From OMII01 sp947467385 (GTDB lineage: Bacteria > Bdellovibrionota_C > UBA2361 > OMII01): a DNA stretch of 64,000 bases. Location: assembly GCA_044360075.1 (NCBI GenBank), contig JBIKLA010000004.1, positions 1 to 64,000 on the forward strand, given 5' to 3'. This document shows positions 5,419 to 13,741 of the stretch, one piece after another (positions within the stretch are counted from its first letter, which is position 1; each line of letters starts with the position of its first letter). Below the pieces are notes generated by a model. That model saw only the letters and a program-made list of their open reading frames with translations. It did no database searches and was not told the DNA's origin. The translations under genes were made by a program, and so were the position numbers.

Positions 5419-7968
5419 ATGGAAAATACACAGCAAATCACCCCCATTACGATCGAAGCCGAGATGCGTCAGTCCTACCTGGACTACGCCATGAGCGTTA
5501 TCGTCGGACGCGCCCTCCCGGACGTCCGAGACGGCCTCAAGCCCGTGCAACGTCGCGTGCTGTACGCGATGTTCAAGGAAGGCCTCGTCCCGAACCGCAA
5601 GCACTCCAAGTGCGCGGGAGTTGTGGGTGAGGTGCTCAAGCGCTATCACCCGCACGGTGATATGCCGGTTTACGAGGCGCTCGTTCGCCTCGCGCAGCCG
5701 TGGAACCTTCGTTACCCCCTTATAGACGGCCAGGGCAATTTCGGCTCCGTTGATGGCGATCCCCCTGCTGCATACCGTTACACCGAGTGCCGCATGACCG
5801 CGCTCGCTGAGCGCCTGCTTGAGGACATCGACAAGGAGACCGTCGATTTCGCGCCGAACTTCGACGACTCAACGCTTGAGCCGACGGTCCTTCCTTCGGT
5901 TATCCCAAACCTCCTCGTCAACGGCGCAAACGGAATCGCCGTGGGCATGGCGACTCACATCCCGCCGCACAACCTCACCGAGGTCATTAACGGCGCGCTC
6001 GCCGTCATCCACAACCCAAGCGTCTCTCTTCAGGAGCTCCTTGAGCTCATTCCGGGTCCCGACTTCCCGACCGGCGGCTCGATCTATGGACGCGGGCCGA
6101 TCATCAGCGCCTACGCAAATGGCCGCGGCATCATTCAGGTGCGCGCCAAGGCTCACTACGAGAAGATCAAGACCAAGTCGCGCGAGGCGGACGTCATCGT
6201 GGTCTCCGAGATCCCATACCAGCTCAACAAGTCGCGCCTGATCGAGAAGATCGCAGAGCTCGTCAACGAGAAGCAGATCGACGGCATCTCAAAGCTTCGC
6301 GACGAGAGCGACCGCTCAGGCATGCGCATCGTGATTGAGCTCAAGCGCGACGCGACCCCTGATGTCGTCCTCAACCAGCTCTACAAGCTCACCCCGATGC
6401 AGTCGAGCTTCGGAATCGTGAACCTCGCGATCGTCGACGGAAAACCGGTCGTGTGCTCGCTCCACGACCTTCTGACGAACTTCTTAAACCACCGCCGCGA
6501 CGTCGTAACCCGGCGCACGGAGTATGACCTTAAGAAGGCGAAGGAGCGCATGCACCTCTTGGAGGGCTTCCGTATCGCGCTGCTCAACCTCGACGAGGTC
6601 ATCGGCCTCATCCGCAAGGCCTCAACGCCCAGGGATGCGCGCGACGAGCTCATTTCGCGCTATAGCCTCTCGACAATACAGGCCCAGGCTATCCTCGACC
6701 TGCGCCTTCAGAAGCTCACCGGCATGGAGCGTCTCGCTATCGAGCAGGAGTACGAAGAGCTTGCCAAGCGCATCAAGGAGCTGCTCGACATCCTTGCCGA
6801 CGCCAAGAAGGTGGATGACATCATCACCGCCGAGCTGATTGAAGTGAAGGAAAAGTTCGGCGACGCCCGCCGCACTGAGATCGTCGACGACGGCGGCGAC
6901 ATAGATATAAGCGAGATGATCGAGGACGAGGAGATGGTCGTCACGGTGAGCCACAAGGGCTACATCAAGCGCACCTCGGTCTCTGAGTACCGTGAGCAGC
7001 GTCGCGGCGGAAAGGGCATCATCGGAGCAGCGTCGGATGAGGAGGATTTCATCCAAAACCTCTTCGTCACCTCGACCCTGGCCGACCTGCTCGTGTTCAC
7101 AAGCCTTGGCCGCGTCTACTGGCTCAAGGTGTGGAACATCCCAGAGTCCGGCCGCGCATCGCGGGGCCGCGCGCTCGTCAACCTCCTTGAGCTCAAGGAG
7201 GAAGAAAAGGTGTGCGCCATCCTCCCGATCCGCGAGTGGAAGGAGAACGCCTGCGTCGCCCTCGCCACGAGGCAGGGCGTCATCAAGAAGACCGCTCTTG
7301 AGGAATTCTCGCGCTCGCGTAGGAACGGCATCATGGCGTGTACCCTCGACGAAGGTGACACGCTCATCGGCGCCGCGATCGCCCATGAGGGGGATGACAT
7401 CATCCTTGCCACGCGCGACGGCATGGCGATCCGCTTCGTCGAAGACAACGTCCGCGCCATGGGCCGCGCCGCCCGCGGCGTAACAGGCGTGCGGTTCGAG
7501 GGTGACGACAAGGTTGTCAGCATGACTATCATCGGGAAGCCCGCGGAAGGCACCGAAACATCCGAGGAGCTCTCGCTCCTGACCGTGTGTGAGAACGGCT
7601 TCGGCAAGCGCACGCGCGTTGCCGAATATCGACCGCAGAACCGTGGCGGCAAGGGGCTCATCGACATCCAGACCGATGGCCGCAACGGCCCCGTGATCGA
7701 CTCGATAACCGTCACTGAGCAAAGCGGCATCATGCTTATCACCTCAGGGGGAAAGATAATTAGGACGAGCGCGAAGAACATTTCGCTCATCGGCCGCAAC
7801 ACCCGTGGCGTCAAGCTTATGGATCTCGACGAGAACGAGAAGGTGGTTGCTGTAGCACCGGCTCCGCTCGACACTAACGGCGATTCCGCGCCTGCGGCGG
7901 CGGGCGACGAGACTGGAGGCCCAGAGGGCGGAACTCCGCCCCCCACGGGCGGCGACACCGTAAACTAG
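5419..7968 (+). CDS. gyrA: DNA gyrase subunit A
   Basis: An 849-residue type IIA topoisomerase subunit that cleaves and religates DNA in the A2B2 gyrase to add negative supercoils. Evidence: the N-terminal MRQSYLDYAMSVIVGRALP block, RDGLKPVQRRVLYAM, the catalytic Tyr121 in AAYRYTE, and six C-terminal beta-pinwheel blades. The GyrA box QRRGGKG follows SEYRE in the pinwheel, which separates GyrA from ParC. The tail is Gly/Pro/Thr-rich and acidic. The quinolone region reads HPHGDMPVYEA: Met82 and Glu86 stand where E. coli has Ser83 and Asp87. The start at 5419 gives the standard N terminus. gpsA begins 11 nt downstream, likely the same transcript. Confidence 0.97.
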   Translation: MENTQQITPITIEAEMRQSYLDYAMSVIVGRALPDVRDGLKPVQRRVLYAMFKEGLVPNRKHSKCAGVVGEVLKRYHPHGDMPVYEALVRLAQPWNLRYPLIDGQGNFGSVDGDPPAAYRYTECRMTALAERLLEDIDKETVDFAPNFDDSTLEPTVLPSVIPNLLVNGANGIAVGMATHIPPHNLTEVINGALAVIHNPSVSLQELLELIPGPDFPTGGSIYGRGPIISAYANGRGIIQVRAKAHYEKIKTKSREADVIVVSEIPYQLNKSRLIEKIAELVNEKQIDGISKLRDESDRSGMRIVIELKRDATPDVVLNQLYKLTPMQSSFGIVNLAIVDGKPVVCSLHDLLTNFLNHRRDVVTRRTEYDLKKAKERMHLLEGFRIALLNLDEVIGLIRKASTPRDARDELISRYSLSTIQAQAILDLRLQKLTGMERLAIEQEYEELAKRIKELLDILADAKKVDDIITAELIEVKEKFGDARRTEIVDDGGDIDISEMIEDEEMVVTVSHKGYIKRTSVSEYREQRRGGKGIIGAASDEEDFIQNLFVTSTLADLLVFTSLGRVYWLKVWNIPESGRASRGRALVNLLELKEEEKVCAILPIREWKENACVALATRQGVIKKTALEEFSRSRRNGIMACTLDEGDTLIGAAIAHEGDDIILATRDGMAIRFVEDNVRAMGRAARGVTGVRFEGDDKVVSMTIIGKPAEGTETSEELSLLTVCENGFGKRTRVAEYRPQNRGGKGLIDIQTDGRNGPVIDSITVTEQSGIMLITSGGKIIRTSAKNISLIGRNTRGVKLMDLDENEKVVAVAPAPLDTNGDSAPAAAGDETGGPEGGTPPPTGGDTVN

Positions 7969-7979
7969 GCTAGGGTCTC

Positions 7980-8978
7980 ATGCTGAAAAACGCCGCGAAC
8001 ATGCACGTTGCCGTTATTGGTCTCGGCGCGTGGGGCATGGCGCTTGCGCTGCATGCCCTGCGCCGCGGCTTCAAGGTGACGGGGTGGCACCACAACCAGA
8101 ACGGCGTGGCAGAGATGCTATCCACACGCTCGTTTCAGCGCGGAAGCATCTCGGCCCAGATTCCGGGGAACCTGGCGATCACATCCGACCTTGCATCCTT
8201 AAGCCCGGCAGACCTTACGATCGTTGCCCTGCCGGCGAGCGCATGGGCAGAGGTTGTGCCAAACGTGCGCGCGTCCGTCCTTGTGAGTGCGACGAAGGGT
8301 GTTGAGCCGACGACGAGCCTTACGCCGCTTCGCTACGCAGCCCGTGACCTTTCGTACTCAAGCGACACCCTCGCCGTGATTTCGGGGCCAAGCTTCGCCT
8401 CAGATCTCATCGCCGAGCGACCGATATCGATCGTAGCCGCATCAACGTCTGAGAAGACGGCAGCCTTCGTCGCCGAAGCGCTCTCGGGCAACTCCCTGCG
8501 CGTGTACACATCAACGGATCCGATTGGGGTTGAGCTCGGGGGGATACTTAAGAACATTATCGCCATCGCCGTCGGCGTGTCAGACGCGCTCGGGTACGGC
8601 CCCTCGGCACGGGCCGCCCTTATCTCGCGCGGGCTTGCGGAGATGGCACGCTTCGCTACAGCCCTTGGCGCCCAAGAACGGACGCTCGGGGGACTCTCAG
8701 GGCTCGGAGATCTCGTCATGACTGCAACCGAGAACCAGAGCAGGAACCGAACAGTCGGGCTGCGCTTGGGCAAAGGCGAGAAGATCGCCGACATCACCGC
8801 GTCCCTCGGATCCGTCGCTGAGGGCGTGACAGCCGCTCCTCTTGCCCTCGGAATCGCCAAGAGCCTTGGCGTTGAGGTGCCAATCACAGAGCACATCACG
8901 ATGCTCCTCACCGGGCAGCTCGCCCCCGCCGACCTTGCCGCGGCACTAATGGCGCGGCCGATCCGAAGCGAGTTTTAG
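7980..8978 (+). CDS. gpsA: Glycerol-3-phosphate dehydrogenase [NAD(P)+]
   Basis: A 332-residue soluble enzyme that reduces dihydroxyacetone phosphate to sn-glycerol 3-phosphate for phospholipid synthesis. The Rossmann motif GLGAWGMALA, the ATKG turn, SGPSFA, and the catalytic lysine in ELGGILKNIIAIAVG are present, followed by RNRTVGLRLGKGE. Length is normal for GpsA. The ATG at 7980 has an AGGG-like site; an internal ATG (8001) would give a shorter N terminus closer to other GpsA proteins. It lies 11 nt after gyrA. Confidence 0.95.
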   Translation: MLKNAANMHVAVIGLGAWGMALALHALRRGFKVTGWHHNQNGVAEMLSTRSFQRGSISAQIPGNLAITSDLASLSPADLTIVALPASAWAEVVPNVRASVLVSATKGVEPTTSLTPLRYAARDLSYSSDTLAVISGPSFASDLIAERPISIVAASTSEKTAAFVAEALSGNSLRVYTSTDPIGVELGGILKNIIAIAVGVSDALGYGPSARAALISRGLAEMARFATALGAQERTLGGLSGLGDLVMTATENQSRNRTVGLRLGKGEKIADITASLGSVAEGVTAAPLALGIAKSLGVEVPITEHITMLLTGQLAPADLAAALMARPIRSEF

Positions 8979-9074
8979 CTCTGACGCCGAGACTCCAAAG
9001 GGTCTTGTGACAGCGGCAACGTGCCGCGATACTGCCATCGTTATTCTTAAACTAAACCTACGAGAGGCGCCGGC

Positions 9075-9464
9075 ATGGACATCATCCCAACGTTTAAAGA
9101 ACTTGCCGTCAACTTTACAGTCATCGCTCTCCTCAGTTGGGCAGTTGCCCGGCGGCGCGCGAGCCTTGAGGTTCCCAAGCTCGCAGCGGTGGTCGCGGGG
9201 TGGTGGATCGGAGGGATCCTCGTCTCGCTCTATGTGACCCCAAGCATCGGCTGGGCGTCGGTGCTCCTGACTCACGCCGTTTTGGCCGCGCTGCTCATGC
9301 TCTTGTGCTACACCTCTGTGCTTCAGGCGATTGTCGTTGTTGCCGCCTTCGCAGTTATTAAAGTTGGGCTCGATTCCGGCTGGAGCTCAATCCTCAACGC
9401 GGAGATCCCGCAAATGAAGGCCCAGATGTCACCGGAGCACATCACGGCTGCAGAGCGAAACTAG
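9075..9464 (+). CDS. Small hydrophobic membrane protein, unknown function
   Basis: A 129-residue protein that I do not recognise. It has about three to four membrane segments (roughly residues 12-24, 36-55, 61-78 and 80-95) and a hydrophilic C-terminal tail. A GAGAGG Shine-Dalgarno site lies 10 nt before the ATG. It follows gpsA by 96 bp on the same strand and converges on the acyltransferase gene at 9499. An inner membrane location is likely; no function can be offered. Confidence 0.6.
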   Translation: MDIIPTFKELAVNFTVIALLSWAVARRRASLEVPKLAAVVAGWWIGGILVSLYVTPSIGWASVLLTHAVLAALLMLLCYTSVLQAIVVVAAFAVIKVGLDSGWSSILNAEIPQMKAQMSPEHITAAERN

Positions 9465-9498
9465 CGCCTCTCCTTAGCGCGAAGGGGTAGCCACCCCT

Positions 9499-11457
9499 CT
9501 ACCCTTGAGGTTCCTGGGCCAACGCCGTCTTCAGCTTCTCCCCCAGGTAGAGCGACCCCGCCACGTTAAGATGATTCTCATCGCGGTATAGGATCTCGCT
9601 CCCCTGAACCATGCTGCACTCGCTTTCGCTGCAAAAGAAAGGATCCATCGAGACAATGCTGATTCCGCTCGCTGCCGCAACCGCGCCCGCCAGGACCGGC
9701 GAGTAGCGGGCCTTTCGCTCCGAGCGCTCTGCGATCGACATCTCACAGGAGCTTGGTGAAAAGCTCCAGGCACGCTGGTACTTGCACCGATTGGGGTGAA
9801 ACGAGTAGTTGGGAACGTCATCAAAAACATAGACGCGCTCCTTAGCCTTCACGAGCTCAACGATCGTCTTGGCTAGCCTCTTCTGGGCTCCCCGGCGTTG
9901 CGGCCTAATCTTGTCTTCCCACTGGGCGACGAGCACCACGGTTTTGATGTTGTTGTCCTTAAGAACTATGGAGAACGCGCGAGAGAAGTGGGGCCCGTCG
10001 ATAACCGGCACGTTCGTCTGGTTGAAAGACGCAACGTTCCTCTCGGGAAAGGCCTTCGCCAATCCCGGCAGGAGGTGCTCGGCGTGGCTATCCCCTATGA
10101 CCATGATATCGATCTCCTTGCCCGGCTTCGACTGAAAGCACCGGTACCCGTAGTCGCTGTCCCTCCGCGAGCGCTTCCGCAGCTCCTCGTTCTCGCAACG
10201 CTTGAAGTGCTGCACCATGTACTCCAGGTATGCGTCGCGCCCAACATCGCCTTCGTAGCGCACGATCGGCTGCGCGGCGCGCCTTTCCGGCACGCCATCG
10301 AGCGAAAAAACGGCGAAGCCAGCAGAGCCGACTGCGGCCATGAGGGCGGCCAGGCCCAGTGCCTTCAGGCCGCTGCGAGAACCAAACCGAATCGGCCGCT
10401 CCACGAAGCGGTATGTGCCCCACGCAAGCACGAACGATGCCGCCACGAGGGCCACGCGCAGCCCCAGCGGCGCTGCAGCGCTCTCGATAGTGCGCGCAAA
10501 CGAAAGAAGTGGCCAATGCCATAGGTAGAGCGGAAAGCTTATGAGCCCCACCCACACCACCGCCGGCCTTGAGAGAAAGGCCCGATTTATCCAGGCGCCC
10601 GAGCCGGCAGAGATCATCAGGGCGGTGCCAGCTACCGGGAGCAGAGCCCACACTCCCGGGAAGTGCGATTCCTTCGTCACCAGCGCCAGCGCACTCGCGA
10701 TGCATGCTGCACCCAGCACTGACTGGGCCTGCTTCATGGGCTGCGTCCATCGTCCCTGAGCCGCTCCTGCCTGCTTGGCACCATGCATTGTTATGCCAGC
10801 AAGGGCGGACCCTATAAGAAGCTCCCAGAAGCGGGTAAGCGGAGAGTAAAAGTCGGCCACCGCATCCGACCTAAATACCGCTATGTTCCAGCCAAACGAC
10901 AGCAGGCAGGCGATCGCCGTGACAGCAAGAAAGCTTGCTCGAATCTGCCATGTGAGCCACAGCACGAGCGGCCAAACGATGTAGTACTGCTCCTCAATGC
11001 CCAGGCTCCAGAGGTGCAAAAGCGGCTTTGTCTCAGCTGCATCATCGAAGTAGCCGCTCTCGCCCCACAGCACGAAGTTCGACACAAATCCCGCGCCGGC
11101 AGCAACGTGCTTCCCGAGCTGCCTGAATTCTAATGCCAGGAGGGAAAACCAGCCCAACGCAAGGCACGAGATGAGGACGAGAGCCAAGGCCGGAAAAATG
11201 CGCCGGATGCGGCGAGCATAGAACTCACCGAAGCTAAAGCACCCCTGCTCAAGGCTTCTCATGATTATCGAGGAGATGAGATACCCGGAGATCACAAAGA
11301 AGATGTCGACGCCAATAAATCCTCCCCGCACAACGTCCGGAAAGGCGTGAAAGAGCACAACCGACAGCACTGCAACTGCGCGCAAGCCGTCGACATCCGG
11401 GCGATATGAGGGGTGAGCCAATTGGGCTCTCGTTGTCGGCTGCTTTGGCGCACTCAT
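9499..11457 (-). CDS. Acyltransferase 3 / SGNH hydrolase fusion (OafA/OatA type)
   Basis: A 652-residue enzyme of two parts. Residues about 10-370 form the multi-span acyltransferase-3 domain, starting YRPDVDGLRAVAVL and containing the conserved His in LFHAFPD and the Arg-rich RRIRRIFPAL. The C-terminal third is a periplasmic SGNH domain with the nucleophile in IMVIGDSHAEH and the catalytic Asp-His in DENHLN. Such proteins move acetyl or other acyl groups across the inner membrane onto O-antigen, peptidoglycan or other glycans. It forms a minus-strand block with a PMT-like membrane protein and a second SGNH acyltransferase. The ATG at 11457 follows an in-frame TTG. Confidence 0.9.
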   Translation of the reverse strand: MSAPKQPTTRAQLAHPSYRPDVDGLRAVAVLSVVLFHAFPDVVRGGFIGVDIFFVISGYLISSIIMRSLEQGCFSFGEFYARRIRRIFPALALVLISCLALGWFSLLALEFRQLGKHVAAGAGFVSNFVLWGESGYFDDAAETKPLLHLWSLGIEEQYYIVWPLVLWLTWQIRASFLAVTAIACLLSFGWNIAVFRSDAVADFYSPLTRFWELLIGSALAGITMHGAKQAGAAQGRWTQPMKQAQSVLGAACIASALALVTKESHFPGVWALLPVAGTALMISAGSGAWINRAFLSRPAVVWVGLISFPLYLWHWPLLSFARTIESAAAPLGLRVALVAASFVLAWGTYRFVERPIRFGSRSGLKALGLAALMAAVGSAGFAVFSLDGVPERRAAQPIVRYEGDVGRDAYLEYMVQHFKRCENEELRKRSRRDSDYGYRCFQSKPGKEIDIMVIGDSHAEHLLPGLAKAFPERNVASFNQTNVPVIDGPHFSRAFSIVLKDNNIKTVVLVAQWEDKIRPQRRGAQKRLAKTIVELVKAKERVYVFDDVPNYSFHPNRCKYQRAWSFSPSSCEMSIAERSERKARYSPVLAGAVAAASGISIVSMDPFFCSESECSMVQGSEILYRDENHLNVAGSLYLGEKLKTALAQEPQG

Positions 11458-11581
11458 CAAAGAGGAGAGTATTTTCTTATCTCATCCGCAGTCAACAACG
11501 CGCCTGCTTTTGCGCGGAGTTGCCACGGATTCTAGTCGAGTCTCTGGGAGAGCCAAATGCTACAAGGAGCCCCAGCCCGAA

Positions 11582-13222
11582 CTACTGATTGGGTACAAGA
11601 TCAACAACAACAAACACTTCCTTATCGACATTCCGCACGGGCCGAGGGTTCGTGATGGTGAAGTGTTGCGGCTTGGGGATCGTCCCACCCTCCACCGCGC
11701 GGAATGCATCGAAAGGCATGATGACTCCCTGCATCGGCGCCGGGATGGCCGTCGACAGGAAGATCGTCCTAATGCTCGGGGGAACCGCCTCATCGAAGCC
11801 ATACTCAACCCGCAGCAGGTTGTTGATCTCGTCTAGGTAAAGCTTCTGGATGTTTTGCGGCAGCAGGATAACCGTACCCTCTCCTTTCGATGCCCTCCGA
11901 GAGGCTTCACGCACGATCTCGACAGACTCAAAAGTCAGGAGATTGTCCTGCAGCGTCACGTCATAGCGGAACGCATGCCAGCCGACATACCCGTACGCCC
12001 CCACTGCCGCCAGTGAGACAATTCCGCCTGCAATGCGGCCAAGGTAGCGAATCATAACCCACGCGATCGCGTACAATCCGGCCCCCTCAAGGATCGTTAC
12101 GCCGATACCCGTAAGAACAAGGCGCCGAAAGTAGGGAATCGGCGACATAATCCCAGGAATTATTCCGCACACCGTCATCGCCAGCACGCATGCCAGCACA
12201 AAGCCGAGTTCGCGAGCCGAGCGGCTTCCCTCTTTCGGGGCGCGCGCAAGGCGGGCGCTTCGGACAGCGTTAGCGACGAGAACGATGAGTAACAGAATTC
12301 CTGGGACCAGAAGAAAAAGTGTTGGGTCTGCGATGGCTCCCACGGGTCGCTGGAACCACGGATCCACCGACTTTAAGAAAAGCTCATGGATCGCCACTCT
12401 AAGATTGCCCCAAAGCCGCTCAAGCGCGGTGACCTCGTACTGGACGTGGTTAATCGGCGAACGAACGGGAATCGTCTTACCCTCACGAATCGCCCGAGCA
12501 ACGGCCGGATAAACTAGCACAACTATGGGTAGGAGATACGCCATCGCCCGCTTGCAAAGCAGGCCCCACGGCGCCCTTAGGAAGTTGCCAGAAAACAGCA
12601 GAAGCAAGCCGGCTACTATCGGCCCCAAGATTATGGTTGGCGCATACACATACACAGTGAGGCCGGTAGCAAGACCCAAGAGGGCAAAATGAACGAGTCG
12701 GCCGCGCTGCAGCACCAGCTGAGCTGTAATGAGCACCAAAAATGTGCACCAGTAGACATTAATGTGCTCGCTCTCGCTGCTGAGCGAGAATATGAGGTGA
12801 TGCGGCGCAAAGCTAAGCGCGAGCGCCACTGTCAGCCCAAACCAGCGATTGACTGCGAGCGAGCCCCAATACATCGCCAGAAGGATGCTGCCCATGCCCA
12901 GAGCCGCAACGATCAGGCGAGACTCAGTGAGACCAACACCAAAAAACGGCGTGAGTATGGCCTCAATGAATGACTGTGGACCATGCTGATGGTTGAACAG
13001 TGGGTCGAGAAAGAGCGGAAAATTTATGTCATCCCACGGGGAGAGGAACAGGAATTTATAAATTGGAAGGCGCGTAGACTGGTAATGCAAAAGCGAGTGG
13101 CCCGAGTACCCGAGGGGATACCACGGGGCATAGAATGCCCGGACGGCGATGCTGGCCAGGACGACCAGGGCAAGGACGCACCAATATGCGCTTACTCCCT
13201 GACGTCTCTGATGCTTTTCCAT
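11582..13222 (-). CDS. Polytopic membrane protein, GT39/ArnT-like glycosyltransferase
   Basis: A 546-residue protein with about ten to twelve hydrophobic segments and a soluble C-terminal part of about 130 residues, the layout of PMT/ArnT-type enzymes that use lipid-linked sugars. Early polar positions after TM1 (LHYQSTRLP, PWDDINFPLF) and a short DPLFNHQHGP loop resemble the first periplasmic loop of the GT39/GT83 superfamily. The exact family cannot be fixed by eye. The ATG at 13222 is preferred; a GTG at 13282 would add 20 residues. No good Shine-Dalgarno is seen for either. It sits between two SGNH acyltransferases, pointing to surface glycan modification. Confidence 0.65.
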   Translation of the reverse strand: MEKHQRRQGVSAYWCVLALVVLASIAVRAFYAPWYPLGYSGHSLLHYQSTRLPIYKFLFLSPWDDINFPLFLDPLFNHQHGPQSFIEAILTPFFGVGLTESRLIVAALGMGSILLAMYWGSLAVNRWFGLTVALALSFAPHHLIFSLSSESEHINVYWCTFLVLITAQLVLQRGRLVHFALLGLATGLTVYVYAPTIILGPIVAGLLLLFSGNFLRAPWGLLCKRAMAYLLPIVVLVYPAVARAIREGKTIPVRSPINHVQYEVTALERLWGNLRVAIHELFLKSVDPWFQRPVGAIADPTLFLLVPGILLLIVLVANAVRSARLARAPKEGSRSARELGFVLACVLAMTVCGIIPGIMSPIPYFRRLVLTGIGVTILEGAGLYAIAWVMIRYLGRIAGGIVSLAAVGAYGYVGWHAFRYDVTLQDNLLTFESVEIVREASRRASKGEGTVILLPQNIQKLYLDEINNLLRVEYGFDEAVPPSIRTIFLSTAIPAPMQGVIMPFDAFRAVEGGTIPKPQHFTITNPRPVRNVDKEVFVVVDLVPNQ

Positions 13223-13741
13223 CCGGATCGAATATCCGGAAACCACGATTTGCGCAATCAATCTAACCGAGTACACGCGCACTTGGATGCCCGATTTCCG
13301 AACTACTGGGGCCTCTTTTGCGCAGAAATGTGACTGTGAGACCGAGACGGGAATAGCTCGCGCCGCTCAATCACTGCTCGACAAGATGGAGAATCAGCGC
13401 AGTAGGTGCAGCGCATCTAGCCTGGCAGGGTTAATTTGGGAGAAAAGATAGGAGCACGCCAGGCACCCAATCTTAGTCGTGAGTACGTAACTTAAGCACA
13501 GCCGGTTCTTGCGGCATGGGCAGTGGTACCACACGAACCTGCTACCGGCAGGTACCCGGAGATAGCGCAATACCTTGTGAAGCCCCCGGGCCCTGCTTAG
13601 CGCACTACCGTCGCACAGTACCACTCGAGGTGCCGGCCACAATGCGCCATCGCGTGACGCCCTCCGGCGGCGACTCAAACTTCGCCATCGGACACCTCAC
13701 GACGCGATAGTTCGGTGCCTGCGCGCAAGAATCAGGGGACA
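13223..13741. other. Gap between two surface-glycan genes
   Basis: About 520 bp without a clear intact gene. It should contain the promoter of the membrane protein gene at 13222. The part 13394-13688 on the minus strand may be a decayed small zinc-ribbon gene (listed separately). I see no tRNA, terminator or ordered repeat in the rest. Confidence 0.4.
13394..13688 (-). pseudogene. Possible frameshifted remnant of a small zinc-ribbon protein
   Basis: An ATG at 13688 follows a good Shine-Dalgarno (GAGGTG, 5 nt) but its frame stops after 27 codons. A second frame then runs to 13394 and encodes WYHCPCRKNRLCL followed by KIGCLACSYLFSQ. Paired cysteines after W/Y and before an SQ resemble the beta-ribbon of small mobile-element proteins (pattern CPxC ... 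C..C..L.Y.SQ), recalled, not searched. A single frameshift would join the two parts. This could also be chance. Confidence 0.3.
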
